Source of the DNA: DASZHA01 sp049644325
GTDB taxonomy: Bacteria; Chloroflexota; Dormibacteria; DASZGP01
Reading direction: 5' to 3'
DNA: 6,164 nucleotides
Assembly: GCA_049644325.1 (NCBI GenBank)
Contig: JBARRR010000178.1
Location: forward strand, 1 to 6,164
The translations under genes and the position numbers were made by a program. The notes beneath the pieces are model-generated. The model did not search any database. It saw only the letters and a list, made by a program, of their open reading frames with translations, and was not told the DNA's origin. Below are positions 1 to 6,089 of the stretch, piece by piece (within the stretch, counting starts at the first letter, position 1; the number at the start of each line of letters is the position of its first letter).

Positions 1-157
1 GGTCTACCCGGCCGCCTACCTGCCGGCGATGGCCACCCGCTCGGGAGGCAGGCTGGTGATCATCAACGCCGAGCCGACGCCATATGACGAGGAAGCGGAC
101 GCCGTTTTCCAGGAACCGATCAGCGACCTGCTGCCGGAGATCGTCGCCCGCGTCTGA
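1..157 (+). CDS. Sir2-family NAD-dependent protein deacylase, C-terminal end (partial)
   Basis: Only the last 51 codons are inside the window; the frame starts at base 2 and ends at a TGA at 155-157. The peptide begins VYPAAYLPAMA, continues with GGRLVIINAEPTPYD, and ends in a short helix-like segment, SDLLPEIVARV. This matches the final part of Sir2/CobB-type deacylases, where the last Rossmann strand (a VxxIN-type motif) contacts NAD and is followed by 'EPTP' and a C-terminal helix. Family members remove acetyl, succinyl or other acyl groups from lysines using NAD+, often on metabolic enzymes such as acetyl-CoA synthetase. The catalytic histidine and zinc cysteines lie outside the window, so activity and subclass cannot be judged. 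The gene converges on cydB with 17 bases between the stops, and nothing links the two functionally. Family assignment is fairly secure from these motifs despite the short fragment. Confidence 0.82.
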   Translation, partial: VYPAAYLPAMATRSGGRLVIINAEPTPYDEEADAVFQEPISDLLPEIVARV

Positions 158-174
158 CCGCCCCAACGCTTTAG

Positions 175-1194
175 CTACACGGCCGCCGGGTTCTGGCCCT
201 TGAAGACGCGGAAGAGGAGCAGCAGCGAGGGGAAGAGCACCGCCGCCCCAGCGACATAGGCGATCAGCAGCGCCGTCATCACCTGGGGTGGGCTGGCGCT
301 GTTGTCCACGGTGAGGTCCGGCGGGACCAGGTAGGGCGCCTGCGCCACCGCCCAGCCGAGCAGGATGGCAGCCACCTGGGCCGGCGCCGCCAGTCGCGCC
401 AGCCGGTAGTGCCGCGTGTACATCGCCCATGCGGCGGCGGCCGCGAAGACCACCGCCAGGATCACCAGGGGCAGCCCGCGGGTGGTCAGCCCGGTCCAGA
501 GGCCGGGCGCCTCGGTCGTCAGCAGCGGCAGCGCGACGATCGCCAGCACCAAGGTCACGGCGCCCGCCAGCAGCGCGCGGCGGCGGAAGTCCTCGGCCAG
601 GCCGGTGTCGCCGGCGTCGCTCGCCTCGACCGTCAGGTAGGCCGCTGCCAGCCCGGCGCAGATCGAAAGCGCCAGGCCTCCGCAGACCAGGCAGAAGGGC
701 GTCGTCCAGACGCCGACAAGGGTGTCGAATGCGGACGAGGGGTTGGCGGGGACGTCGCCGGCGGCCACCGCCCCGGCGCAGGCGCCGAGGACGAAGGGGG
801 TCATGATGCTGGCGGCCCCAAAGGCCAGGCCCCACGGCGTGGTGGTGCTCTCCTCGGGAGCGCCGTGGGCCCGGAAGGCAAAGGCCGCCCCCCGCAGCAC
901 GATCCCGAGGAGGGCGAGACTGAACGGCAAGTACAGGCCCACCGCCAGGCGGACGAAGGCCGGCGAGAACGAGGTGAAGAGCCCGGTGATCAAGAAGATC
1001 AGCCAGACATGGTTGGCCTCCCAGACGGGGCCCATCGCCCGCGAGACGGCGCGGCGCTGGGCCTCCTTGCGCGGGCCGCGGGCAAAGAGGTCCCAGACCC
1101 CGCCGCCGAAGTCGGCGCCCGCGAAACAGGCGTAGATGACCACCGCGATCCAGAGGACGCCAGCCACCAGGTAGTTCGCCTGGGTCGCGCTCAT
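175..1194 (-). CDS. cydB: Cytochrome bd-type quinol oxidase subunit II (CydB/CioB-like)
   Basis: This 339-residue integral membrane protein is the second subunit of cytochrome bd oxidase, which oxidises quinol and reduces O2 to water in the cytoplasmic membrane without pumping protons. Family signatures are visible: GADFGGGVWDLF at about residues 26-37 in the first helix, GPVWEANHVWLI at 55-66, and a late QAPYLVPPDLTV segment at about 285-296. About eight hydrophobic segments are spread along the chain, and the length is normal for CydB (roughly 335-380). The E in 'PVWEANHVW' sits where E. coli-type CydB has D, which is usual in the CioB-like branch as I recall it. The ATG at 1194-1192 overlaps the cydA stop as ATGA, indicating translational coupling. 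It has its own AGGAGG (1204-1199) four bases upstream, inside the cydA tail. No cydX-like small ORF or cydDC genes follow; the next gene is the convergent sir2. Confidence 0.96.
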   Translation of the reverse strand: MSATQANYLVAGVLWIAVVIYACFAGADFGGGVWDLFARGPRKEAQRRAVSRAMGPVWEANHVWLIFLITGLFTSFSPAFVRLAVGLYLPFSLALLGIVLRGAAFAFRAHGAPEESTTTPWGLAFGAASIMTPFVLGACAGAVAAGDVPANPSSAFDTLVGVWTTPFCLVCGGLALSICAGLAAAYLTVEASDAGDTGLAEDFRRRALLAGAVTLVLAIVALPLLTTEAPGLWTGLTTRGLPLVILAVVFAAAAAWAMYTRHYRLARLAAPAQVAAILLGWAVAQAPYLVPPDLTVDNSASPPQVMTALLIAYVAGAAVLFPSLLLLFRVFKGQNPAAV

Positions 1195-2561
1195 GCCGCC
1201 TCCTCAGCCGCGATCTCCGCCTCTCCTCCGCCGCGGGTGCCCGCCGCCAGCCGCAGCAGTAACCCGACCAGGGCCACCGCCAGGGCGATGTAGATGGCGG
1301 TGCTGATGACGAACGACCACACCAGGCCGGGGGCCGGCGTAATCGCCTGCGAGGTCCTGACGACTCCATAGATGACCCACGGCTGACGGCCCAGCTCGGT
1401 GACCATCCAGCCCAGCTCGACCGCGGCAAAGCCGGCGAATCCGGCGGCGCTGATCGCCAGCAGCAGCGCGCGGCTGTGGACGGTCACGGCGCCAGGGAAA
1501 GCCTTGCGCCGGCTCTTAGCCTGCCGCAGGGCGGCCATCCAGGCCCCCAGGAACCACGCCGACAGCGCCAGCAGCCCAAAGCCGATGGCGACCATCAGCT
1601 GGAAGCTGATGTGGACCATGACCGGGTTGGGGGTGGTGCCGGCGGGGAAGTCCTGGAGGCCCTTGACCACCGCGCCGGGGTCGCCGTAGGCCAGGAAGGA
1701 GAGCCCGGCGGGGATCTCGATTGCGAAGTCGGTCCGCCCCGCGCCCGGGTTGGGGATGCCCCCAATCCGCAGCGGCGCGCCCTTTTCGGTCTGGAACTGG
1801 CCCTCCATCGCCGCCAGCTTGGCCGGCTGATAGTCGGCCACCCAGCGCGCATTGATATCGCCGGTGATGATCTGGAGAGGGGTGGCGACGAGGCCCATCA
1901 GCATGCCCACGGTCAGGGCCCGCCGGTAGATCAGGCCACGCCGGCCACGGAGCAGGCCAACGGCGTAGACCGCGGCCACGGCGAAGCCGGTGGCGACGTA
2001 GGCGGAGATCATGGTGTGGGCGGTCTCGATCGGGGTCCCCGGGTTGAAGATCGCCTCGATCGGCCGCACGTCGCTGACGACGCCGTCCTGCAGCTTGAAG
2101 CCGGTGGGGCTGTTCATCCAGGAGTTGGCGGTGGTGACGAACCACGCCGACGCGGCCCCGCTGACCGCCAGCGGGATGGTGCAGAGCCAGTGGGCCAGCG
2201 GCGACAGCCGGTCCCAGCCGTAGAGGTAGAGACCGAGGAAGATCGCCTCGGTGAAGAAGGCGAAGCCCTCCAGTGAGAAGGGCAGGCCGATGACGCTGCC
2301 GGCGTACTTCATGAAGCCCGGCCAGAGCAACCCCAGCTCAAAGGACAGCACCGTTCCCGAGACGGCGCCGATGGCGAAGAGGATGCCGAATGCCTTGCTC
2401 CAACGCCGGGCCAGGAGCCGCCACGTCTGGTCCTTGCGCCGGTAGGCCAGCCCCTCGACGATCAAGAGAAGCAGCGGCAGCCCCACGCCGAGCGACGCGA
2501 AGACGATGTGAAAGGCCAGCGACGTGCCCATCTGCGCACGCCCCGCGAGGTATTCGCTCAC
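1191..2561 (-). CDS. cydA: Cytochrome bd-type quinol oxidase subunit I, short Q-loop, CioA-like
   Basis: This 456-residue protein is the haem-carrying, quinol-oxidising subunit. By alignment from memory with E. coli CydA: H18 corresponds to H19, E98 and E105 to the E99/E107 pair, H182 to H186 (haem b558), M323 to M393, and E389/R392 in TELGRQPW to E445/R448. K248 and E253 in AKLAAMEGQ match the Q-loop residues K252/E257. The stretch FELGLLWPGFMKYAG with SLEGFAFFTEAIFLGLYLYGW resembles Pseudomonas CioA more than E. coli CydA. The region after the Q-loop start is short, which explains 456 rather than about 520 residues. Position 321 is Q where E. coli has R391. About nine membrane helices are expected, with an acidic cytoplasmic tail (GEAEIAAEEAA). 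The start is a GTG at 2561-2559, chosen because AGGAGG lies 5 bases upstream (2572-2567). It heads a two-gene operon with cydB. Confidence 0.96.
   Translation of the reverse strand: MSEYLAGRAQMGTSLAFHIVFASLGVGLPLLLLIVEGLAYRRKDQTWRLLARRWSKAFGILFAIGAVSGTVLSFELGLLWPGFMKYAGSVIGLPFSLEGFAFFTEAIFLGLYLYGWDRLSPLAHWLCTIPLAVSGAASAWFVTTANSWMNSPTGFKLQDGVVSDVRPIEAIFNPGTPIETAHTMISAYVATGFAVAAVYAVGLLRGRRGLIYRRALTVGMLMGLVATPLQIITGDINARWVADYQPAKLAAMEGQFQTEKGAPLRIGGIPNPGAGRTDFAIEIPAGLSFLAYGDPGAVVKGLQDFPAGTTPNPVMVHISFQLMVAIGFGLLALSAWFLGAWMAALRQAKSRRKAFPGAVTVHSRALLLAISAAGFAGFAAVELGWMVTELGRQPWVIYGVVRTSQAITPAPGLVWSFVISTAIYIALAVALVGLLLRLAAGTRGGGEAEIAAEEAA
1199..1204 (-). promoter_or_regulatory. Ribosome binding site for cydB inside the cydA tail
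   Basis: The - strand reads TGAGGAGGCGGCATGA. AGGAGG is 4 bases from the cydB ATG and is part of the cydA codons for the terminal Glu-Glu-Ala-Ala. With the ATGA start/stop overlap, it indicates coupled translation of the two oxidase subunits. Confidence 0.8.
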
Positions 2562-2656
2562 TCCGTCCTCCTGGCCCCCCAGGCTGCCCTATTGCCCCGG
2601 CCCCGCCGTCGCCGGCGTGATGTTACTAGAGGCTACCCAGCCACGTGGGTTTGGAA
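2562..2656 (-). promoter_or_regulatory. cydA upstream region, possible weak promoter
   Basis: This 95-base gap between the mpaB-like stop and the cydA start has no ORF. On the - strand two TANNNT boxes are visible: TAGCCT (2635-2630) and TAACAT (2625-2620). Neither has a convincing -35 partner at 16-18 bases. If TAACAT is used, cydA has a leader of about 50 bases ending in the AGGAGG site. A small inverted repeat (ACCCA, 6-base loop, TGGGT, 2635-2650) follows the mpaB-like stop codon but has no U-tract, so it is not a clear terminator. Whether cydAB has its own promoter or is read through from upstream cannot be decided here. Confidence 0.25.
2567..2572 (-). promoter_or_regulatory. Strong ribosome binding site for cydA
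   Basis: The - strand reads AGGAGG followed by ACGGA and then GTG. A perfect Shine-Dalgarno core at 5-base spacing fixes the non-ATG start of cydA. It contrasts with the three genes upstream, which show no such site. Confidence 0.85.
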
Positions 2657-3625
2657 CTAGGCCGCGGTCCGGCGGCTGCGCCTGGTCCTTTGCTCGACCA
2701 GCTTGCCTCGGGTCCGGGCCATGGCGAAGTCGTAGATCGGCGTGACCCGAAGCTGCCGGGGCATGGTCCTGCGGGCCGTCCGCAGAAAGATCTCCAGGCT
2801 CTTGTGGGCAGCCTGGTGGGCCGGGGTCCAGGAGATGCCGTAGCCGCGGCGCAGCGCGGGCGGCAGGAAACCGAGGCTGACGAAGACCATCGCCTCGAAC
2901 AGCGGTCGCAGCACAGGCGAGGGCAGCGGTGGGTGGGTGATGGTGCGCGCGACCAGCAGCGACCCCTCGCCTGGGTTGGCAAAGCCGCCCTCCATCTGCT
3001 GGTTGACGTAGGCCCGCATGGTGGCGAAGTCCGGCCAGAAGAGCCGGTCGGGAACACCGATGAGCCGTCCCACGGGTTCCCACTCGCGCACGAATTGATC
3101 ACGCTCGACGTCGGTGAGACCGCCGACCAGGCGGTCGTGCGACTCCAGCAGGGTGTCGACGAAGGTCGCATGGACCCAGAGCAGGAGGTCCTCATCGCGG
3201 GCGCTGTAGACGCTTGCGCCCTTGACCCTGCTGGTGCCGTGCGCCCTGGGCAGCTTCCCCTCCACCTTCTTGTGGAGACGGTTCACGCCGGCCGTGGCGC
3301 GGTGGGCCTCGGCGGTGGTGCCGAAGGCGACGGCGCCGGCCCAGTCGGCGGTCCGCATCAAGCGGCCGAAGGGGTCGTCAGCGTAGGCGCTGTGGTCGAT
3401 GGCGCCCTGGGCGACATGAGGGTGGGCAGCCTGCATCAGCAGCGCCCGGGCACCGACCAGGATCAGGAGCGGCTCCTTGAGCACTCGCCAGGTGACCGAA
3501 CCGGGGCCGAAGAGCCCGGGGTCGGCCTCGATGTCGCTGATGGGAAGCGGCGCCAGCCGGTCAGAGAATGGGAAGGGCACCGCCAGGATCTGCGCTAGCT
3601 CCTGTGGCGTCAGGAAGCGTGACAT
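2657..3625 (-). CDS. MpaB / rubber-oxygenase-like protein (DUF2236 family)
   Basis: This 322-residue, mainly helical protein looks like a member of the family named after fungal ER oxygenase MpaB and bacterial latex-clearing protein Lcp (DUF2236, PF09995). Family-like segments, numbered from the ATG used here, are GARALLMQAAHPHVAQGAIDHS (about 58-79), DPFGRLMRTADW (84-95), NRLHKKVEG (115-123) and DEDLLLWVHATFVDTLL (144-160). H68, H70, H78, H118 and H152 are candidate metal or haem ligands, but I cannot assign them. Characterised relatives cleave prenyl chains or polyisoprene oxidatively; most bacterial members are uncharacterised, so the substrate is unknown. No signal peptide or Tat motif is seen, unlike Lcp, so a cytoplasmic location is likely. 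The C-terminus is Arg-rich. The frame opens further to a TTG at 3661, but ATG at 3625 is preferred: it begins at MSRFLTPQEL and the TTG coincides with a -35-like element. Confidence 0.85.
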   Translation of the reverse strand: MSRFLTPQELAQILAVPFPFSDRLAPLPISDIEADPGLFGPGSVTWRVLKEPLLILVGARALLMQAAHPHVAQGAIDHSAYADDPFGRLMRTADWAGAVAFGTTAEAHRATAGVNRLHKKVEGKLPRAHGTSRVKGASVYSARDEDLLLWVHATFVDTLLESHDRLVGGLTDVERDQFVREWEPVGRLIGVPDRLFWPDFATMRAYVNQQMEGGFANPGEGSLLVARTITHPPLPSPVLRPLFEAMVFVSLGFLPPALRRGYGISWTPAHQAAHKSLEIFLRTARRTMPRQLRVTPIYDFAMARTRGKLVEQRTRRSRRTAA

Positions 3626-3661
3626 CGGCGACAGGTTACGACGCGGTGCGTCGGGCCACAA
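3626..3661 (-). promoter_or_regulatory. Candidate promoter for a leaderless mpaB-like transcript
   Basis: On the - strand TTGTGG (3661-3656) is followed by 17 bases, then TAACCT (3638-3633), then 7 bases to the ATG at 3625. This is a reasonable sigma-70/SigA-type arrangement in which the transcript would start at or beside the A of the start codon. No Shine-Dalgarno sequence lies between the -10-like box and ATG. The geometry is read directly from the sequence; its use is inferred. Confidence 0.55.
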
Positions 3662-3672
3662 GCAACAGTTCG

Positions 3673-3688
3673 CTGACGAGGCCGTCAG
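3673..3688. terminator. Perfect 6-bp stem-loop between patatin and mpaB-like genes
   Basis: CTGACG and CGTCAG form a perfect inverted repeat around a 4-base loop, 12 bases after the patatin stop codon. On the - strand, the direction of the genes, the stem is followed by GCGAACTGTTGCTTG, only mildly U-rich. On the + strand it is followed by GTTTT, which looks more like an intrinsic terminator, although no + strand gene leads into it. It may end or attenuate the patatin transcript just before the mpaB-like promoter. The short stem keeps confidence low. Confidence 0.35.
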
Positions 3689-3700
3689 GTTTTGCCCCGC

Positions 3701-4624
3701 TCAGAAGCCCAGTTTGATCAGCCAGGCGACGGTTTTGGCCCGCGACTCCTCGACCACCGCCGCCACCAGCTCGGGGTTGAAGTCGAAGCCGAGCACCGGG
3801 ACGTTGACCTGAGGGTGGATGTGGTGGATCACGCCGGCGTCGCCGAGGCGAAGCCGCACGTAGGCCTCCTCCAGCTTGGTCTGCTGGTGAATGGCGATGA
3901 CCAGGCTCTGCAGGGCGTTGTCGATGGCGTTGTTGGGTGGCGGGATTGACCCTCCAACGTAACCCACGGCGCAGGCAAAGATGGTGCCACAGCGACGCAT
4001 CACCAGCCGCGACAGCGGCTGGTTATCGACCACGCCGCCGTCCACCAGGGTCAGCGTCTTGCCCCCCACCCTCAGCTTCTGCCAGGGAAAGATCCCGGGG
4101 ATGGCGCTGCTGGCCAGCAGCGCGTCGGCGATCGGCGTGGGACCCGGGAACCACACCGACCTGCCGTCCAGGCGGTTGGTGGCGACGACCTCGAGCTGGG
4201 GGTACTTGGGCGGCTTGAAGGTGCCCACCGTAACCTCGCCCATGCCCAGGCCGGCCAGCACCTCCCCCACCAACCGGCGCAGCCCGGCGTGGTCGCCGAC
4301 GCTGGTAAAGTGCTCCCGCTCCAGCAGCAGCCGGATGGCCAGCTGGTCGATGCCCAGACCCAGGGTGCGGTTGCGCACAGTGCCGAGCACCTGGACCGCC
4401 CTCTCGATGCCGGTGCCGCCCCTGGGGTCGACTGCATGGGCCGCCCCGGCCAGGGAGCCGGCGCTGGCTCCCGCGATCACGTCGGGGATGACGCCGCGTT
4501 CGACGAAGGCCAAGGCGATGCCGAGCTCCACCACCACCAGCGGACCACCGCCGGAGTAGGAGATGCCGATGCGCTTACGGTCGACCACCGGCTGCTCCTG
4601 GGCGAGGACGATGGGCTCGCTCAT
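3701..4624 (-). CDS. Patatin-like phospholipase family protein
   Basis: This 307-residue protein is a predicted Ser-Asp dyad lipid acyl hydrolase, the family that includes patatins, bacterial RssA and ExoU-type phospholipases. Motifs in order: SGGGPLVVVELG at 24-35 (glycine-rich oxyanion loop), GASAG at 52-56 with nucleophile S54, LEVVATNRLDGRSVWF at 144-159, ASSAIPGIFPW at 171-181, and VDGG at 194-197 with catalytic D195. Order and spacing are those of a complete patatin domain filling the protein, so no fused domains are present. The oxyanion loop lacks the usual Arg/Lys of the GGxR/KG pattern and has Pro-Leu instead. No signal peptide or transmembrane segment is seen, so it is probably cytosolic or peripheral on membranes or lipid droplets. 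The substrate is unknown; phospholipid or neutral lipid would fit the neighbouring acyltransferase. The ATG start begins MSEPIVLAQ and has no Shine-Dalgarno sequence. Confidence 0.92.
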   Translation of the reverse strand: MSEPIVLAQEQPVVDRKRIGISYSGGGPLVVVELGIALAFVERGVIPDVIAGASAGSLAGAAHAVDPRGGTGIERAVQVLGTVRNRTLGLGIDQLAIRLLLEREHFTSVGDHAGLRRLVGEVLAGLGMGEVTVGTFKPPKYPQLEVVATNRLDGRSVWFPGPTPIADALLASSAIPGIFPWQKLRVGGKTLTLVDGGVVDNQPLSRLVMRRCGTIFACAVGYVGGSIPPPNNAIDNALQSLVIAIHQQTKLEEAYVRLRLGDAGVIHHIHPQVNVPVLGFDFNPELVAAVVEESRAKTVAWLIKLGF

Positions 4625-4638
4625 AGCGGCCGAGTCTA
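4625..4638 (-). promoter_or_regulatory. Candidate -10 box for the patatin gene
   Basis: TAGACT (4638-4633) lies 8 bases before the ATG with no Shine-Dalgarno sequence between them. A -35 match is poor (AGGTCA/GTCAGT region, just downstream of the WS/DGAT stop). The whole gap to the upstream gene is 37 bases, so any dedicated promoter must sit here or within the end of the acyltransferase gene. The layout resembles that of the mpaB-like gene. Confidence 0.35.
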
Positions 4639-4661
4639 CCGATGCGCTCGGGGCGACTGAC

Positions 4662-6089
4662 CTAGAGGAGCTCCTCGTCGAGGCTGGGGGCGACCGCCAT
4701 GTTGGTCACGTCGGTGGCGGCCTGGCGCAGGTGCCCGGCGAAGACATCGACGTCGGGCACCAGGCCGGCGTCGGCGCTGATGCCGAAGTAGACGTTGCCG
4801 TTGTACGACACGACGGCGATGCCAAGGCCCATCGACGGGTAGAGCGGAGCGAAGGGCCATACCTCCAGAAGCTGCGCTCCGCCGGCATAGAGTGGGAACT
4901 GCGGCCCGGGGACGTTGGTGACGTTGATGTTGGCGCCACCCTGCTGGTTGGGCATCACCCGGCCCGCCAGCACCAGCAGCGTCGGCGGCGCCCAACCGGC
5001 GAGGCCGGCAATCGAGCTGGCGGCGATCGCCTGGCGGGACTTCTTGAGGTGCACGGTGGAGTCCTTGATCACCTCCAGCCGGGCCTCCAGCGAGATGTCG
5101 CCGGTGGGCAGGTCCATGATCATGCCGCTGACCTGGTTGCCCAGCTGGCCGTGGGCGTCGTCGGCGCGCACGCTCACCGGGCAGAACACCCGCACCCGCT
5201 CGGGGGGCTCTTCGCCGGTGTCGTGCTGGCGGTCGGTGAGGTAGCGGTGGAGCGCCTCCGCGACCGTGGCCAGGACGCCGTCGTTGACCGTGCTCCCGGT
5301 CTTGGCCTTGAGCGCCTTGAACTGGTCGAGTGGCACCTTCACCCCCCGGCCCGAACGCTGCAGGCCTAGCGGCCGGTTGAAGAACAGGTCGGGCGCAGAC
5401 CTGACGGCGTTCTTGCCCACCGACATGAAGCCGCTGTAGGGCAGTCGCCAGAAGGCCCATCGGCGGCGGATGTTGCGATCGCCGTCAGCGTGTCGCGGAG
5501 GTGGGTTCCAGAGGACGGGCTTGAGCAGCTCCCAGTTGGTCGGCGCCGGCCGCGGCTGCCAGGCCTCGGCGGGCGGCTCGACCGGGGAGCCCTGGGGTTC
5601 GAGGTCCATCAGCACGGTGATGATGTCGGCGGCACTGACCCCGTCGACCATGGCATGGTGGGTGCGGTTGACGACCACCACCCGGTCGCCACGCAGGCCA
5701 GTGACGATCGTCATGTCCCACAGCGGCCGGCGCAGGTCCAGCGGGCGCGCCATGATCCGGGCGACACCGTCGCGGACGCTGGCCCCGTCACCGGGAGGCG
5801 GGAGGGTTTCGTAACGGACGTGGTTGTGGATGTCGAAGTCAGGGTCGTCGACCCAGACCGGGTGTCCCAGGTGGAAGCGGACGGGGTGGATCTTCTGCCG
5901 GTAGCGGGGCACCAGGTGCAGCCGCTCGATGACGGTCTGCTCGATGCCCAGGGCGCCGCGCCCGCCGGGCACCCGCGACCCGCCCTCGAACACGTAGACC
6001 GTCCCCAGGTCCAGCGGGGTCTCGGGACGCTCGGCGTACAGGAACCATGCGTCGGCCGCGCTAAGCGGTTCGTAAAAGGCCTTGGCCAT
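4662..6089 (-). CDS. Wax ester synthase / acyl-CoA:diacylglycerol acyltransferase (WS/DGAT family)
   Basis: This 475-residue enzyme would transfer an acyl group from acyl-CoA to a fatty alcohol or diacylglycerol, making wax esters or triacylglycerol for storage. The catalytic HHxxxDG motif is intact: H144-H145-A-M-V-D149-G150 within NRTHHAMVDGVSA. Other family blocks are PLW at 122-124, STVNDGVLATV at 266-276, PVSVRADDAHGQLGNQVSGM at about 304-323, NVPGP at 392-396, and YNGNVYFGISAD near 429-440. Length is typical (about 450-480), and both the N-terminal catalytic and the C-terminal domains are complete. The family is abundant in actinobacteria, usually in several copies. The gene lies 37 bases upstream of the patatin gene on the same strand, an arrangement that would fit synthesis and turnover of acyl lipids. 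The ATG start (MAKAFYEPLSAAD) gives the expected N-terminus, which in relatives opens with a PLSxxDAxFL-like motif. I cannot tell wax from triacylglycerol preference. Confidence 0.95.
   Translation of the reverse strand: MAKAFYEPLSAADAWFLYAERPETPLDLGTVYVFEGGSRVPGGRGALGIEQTVIERLHLVPRYRQKIHPVRFHLGHPVWVDDPDFDIHNHVRYETLPPPGDGASVRDGVARIMARPLDLRRPLWDMTIVTGLRGDRVVVVNRTHHAMVDGVSAADIITVLMDLEPQGSPVEPPAEAWQPRPAPTNWELLKPVLWNPPPRHADGDRNIRRRWAFWRLPYSGFMSVGKNAVRSAPDLFFNRPLGLQRSGRGVKVPLDQFKALKAKTGSTVNDGVLATVAEALHRYLTDRQHDTGEEPPERVRVFCPVSVRADDAHGQLGNQVSGMIMDLPTGDISLEARLEVIKDSTVHLKKSRQAIAASSIAGLAGWAPPTLLVLAGRVMPNQQGGANINVTNVPGPQFPLYAGGAQLLEVWPFAPLYPSMGLGIAVVSYNGNVYFGISADAGLVPDVDVFAGHLRQAATDVTNMAVAPSLDEELL

Noticed and set aside
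409..1293. Open frame of 294 codons on the + strand opposite cydB
   Set aside because: Arg/Gly/Gln-rich shadow that also runs across the cydA/cydB junction; no plausible start signal.
1476..2276. Long open frame on the + strand opposite cydA, about 266 codons
   Set aside because: Antisense shadow of a GC-rich gene: low-complexity Gly/Asp/Arg/Gln-rich product with no recognisable family, while the - strand frame is a clear CydA.
2635..2650. Inverted repeat ACCCA/TGGGT as the mpaB-like gene's terminator
   Set aside because: Only 5 base pairs and no following U-tract; too weak to call as a terminator.
2645..3598. Open frame of 317 codons on the + strand opposite the mpaB-like gene
   Set aside because: Composition is typical of a shadow frame, with no domain motif and no ribosome binding site; the - strand frame has family motifs along its length.
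4563..5369. Open frame of 268 codons on the + strand opposite the WS/DGAT gene
   Set aside because: Rich in Gly, Val, Asp and His from codon reversal, no recognisable fold, and fully covered by a well-supported gene.
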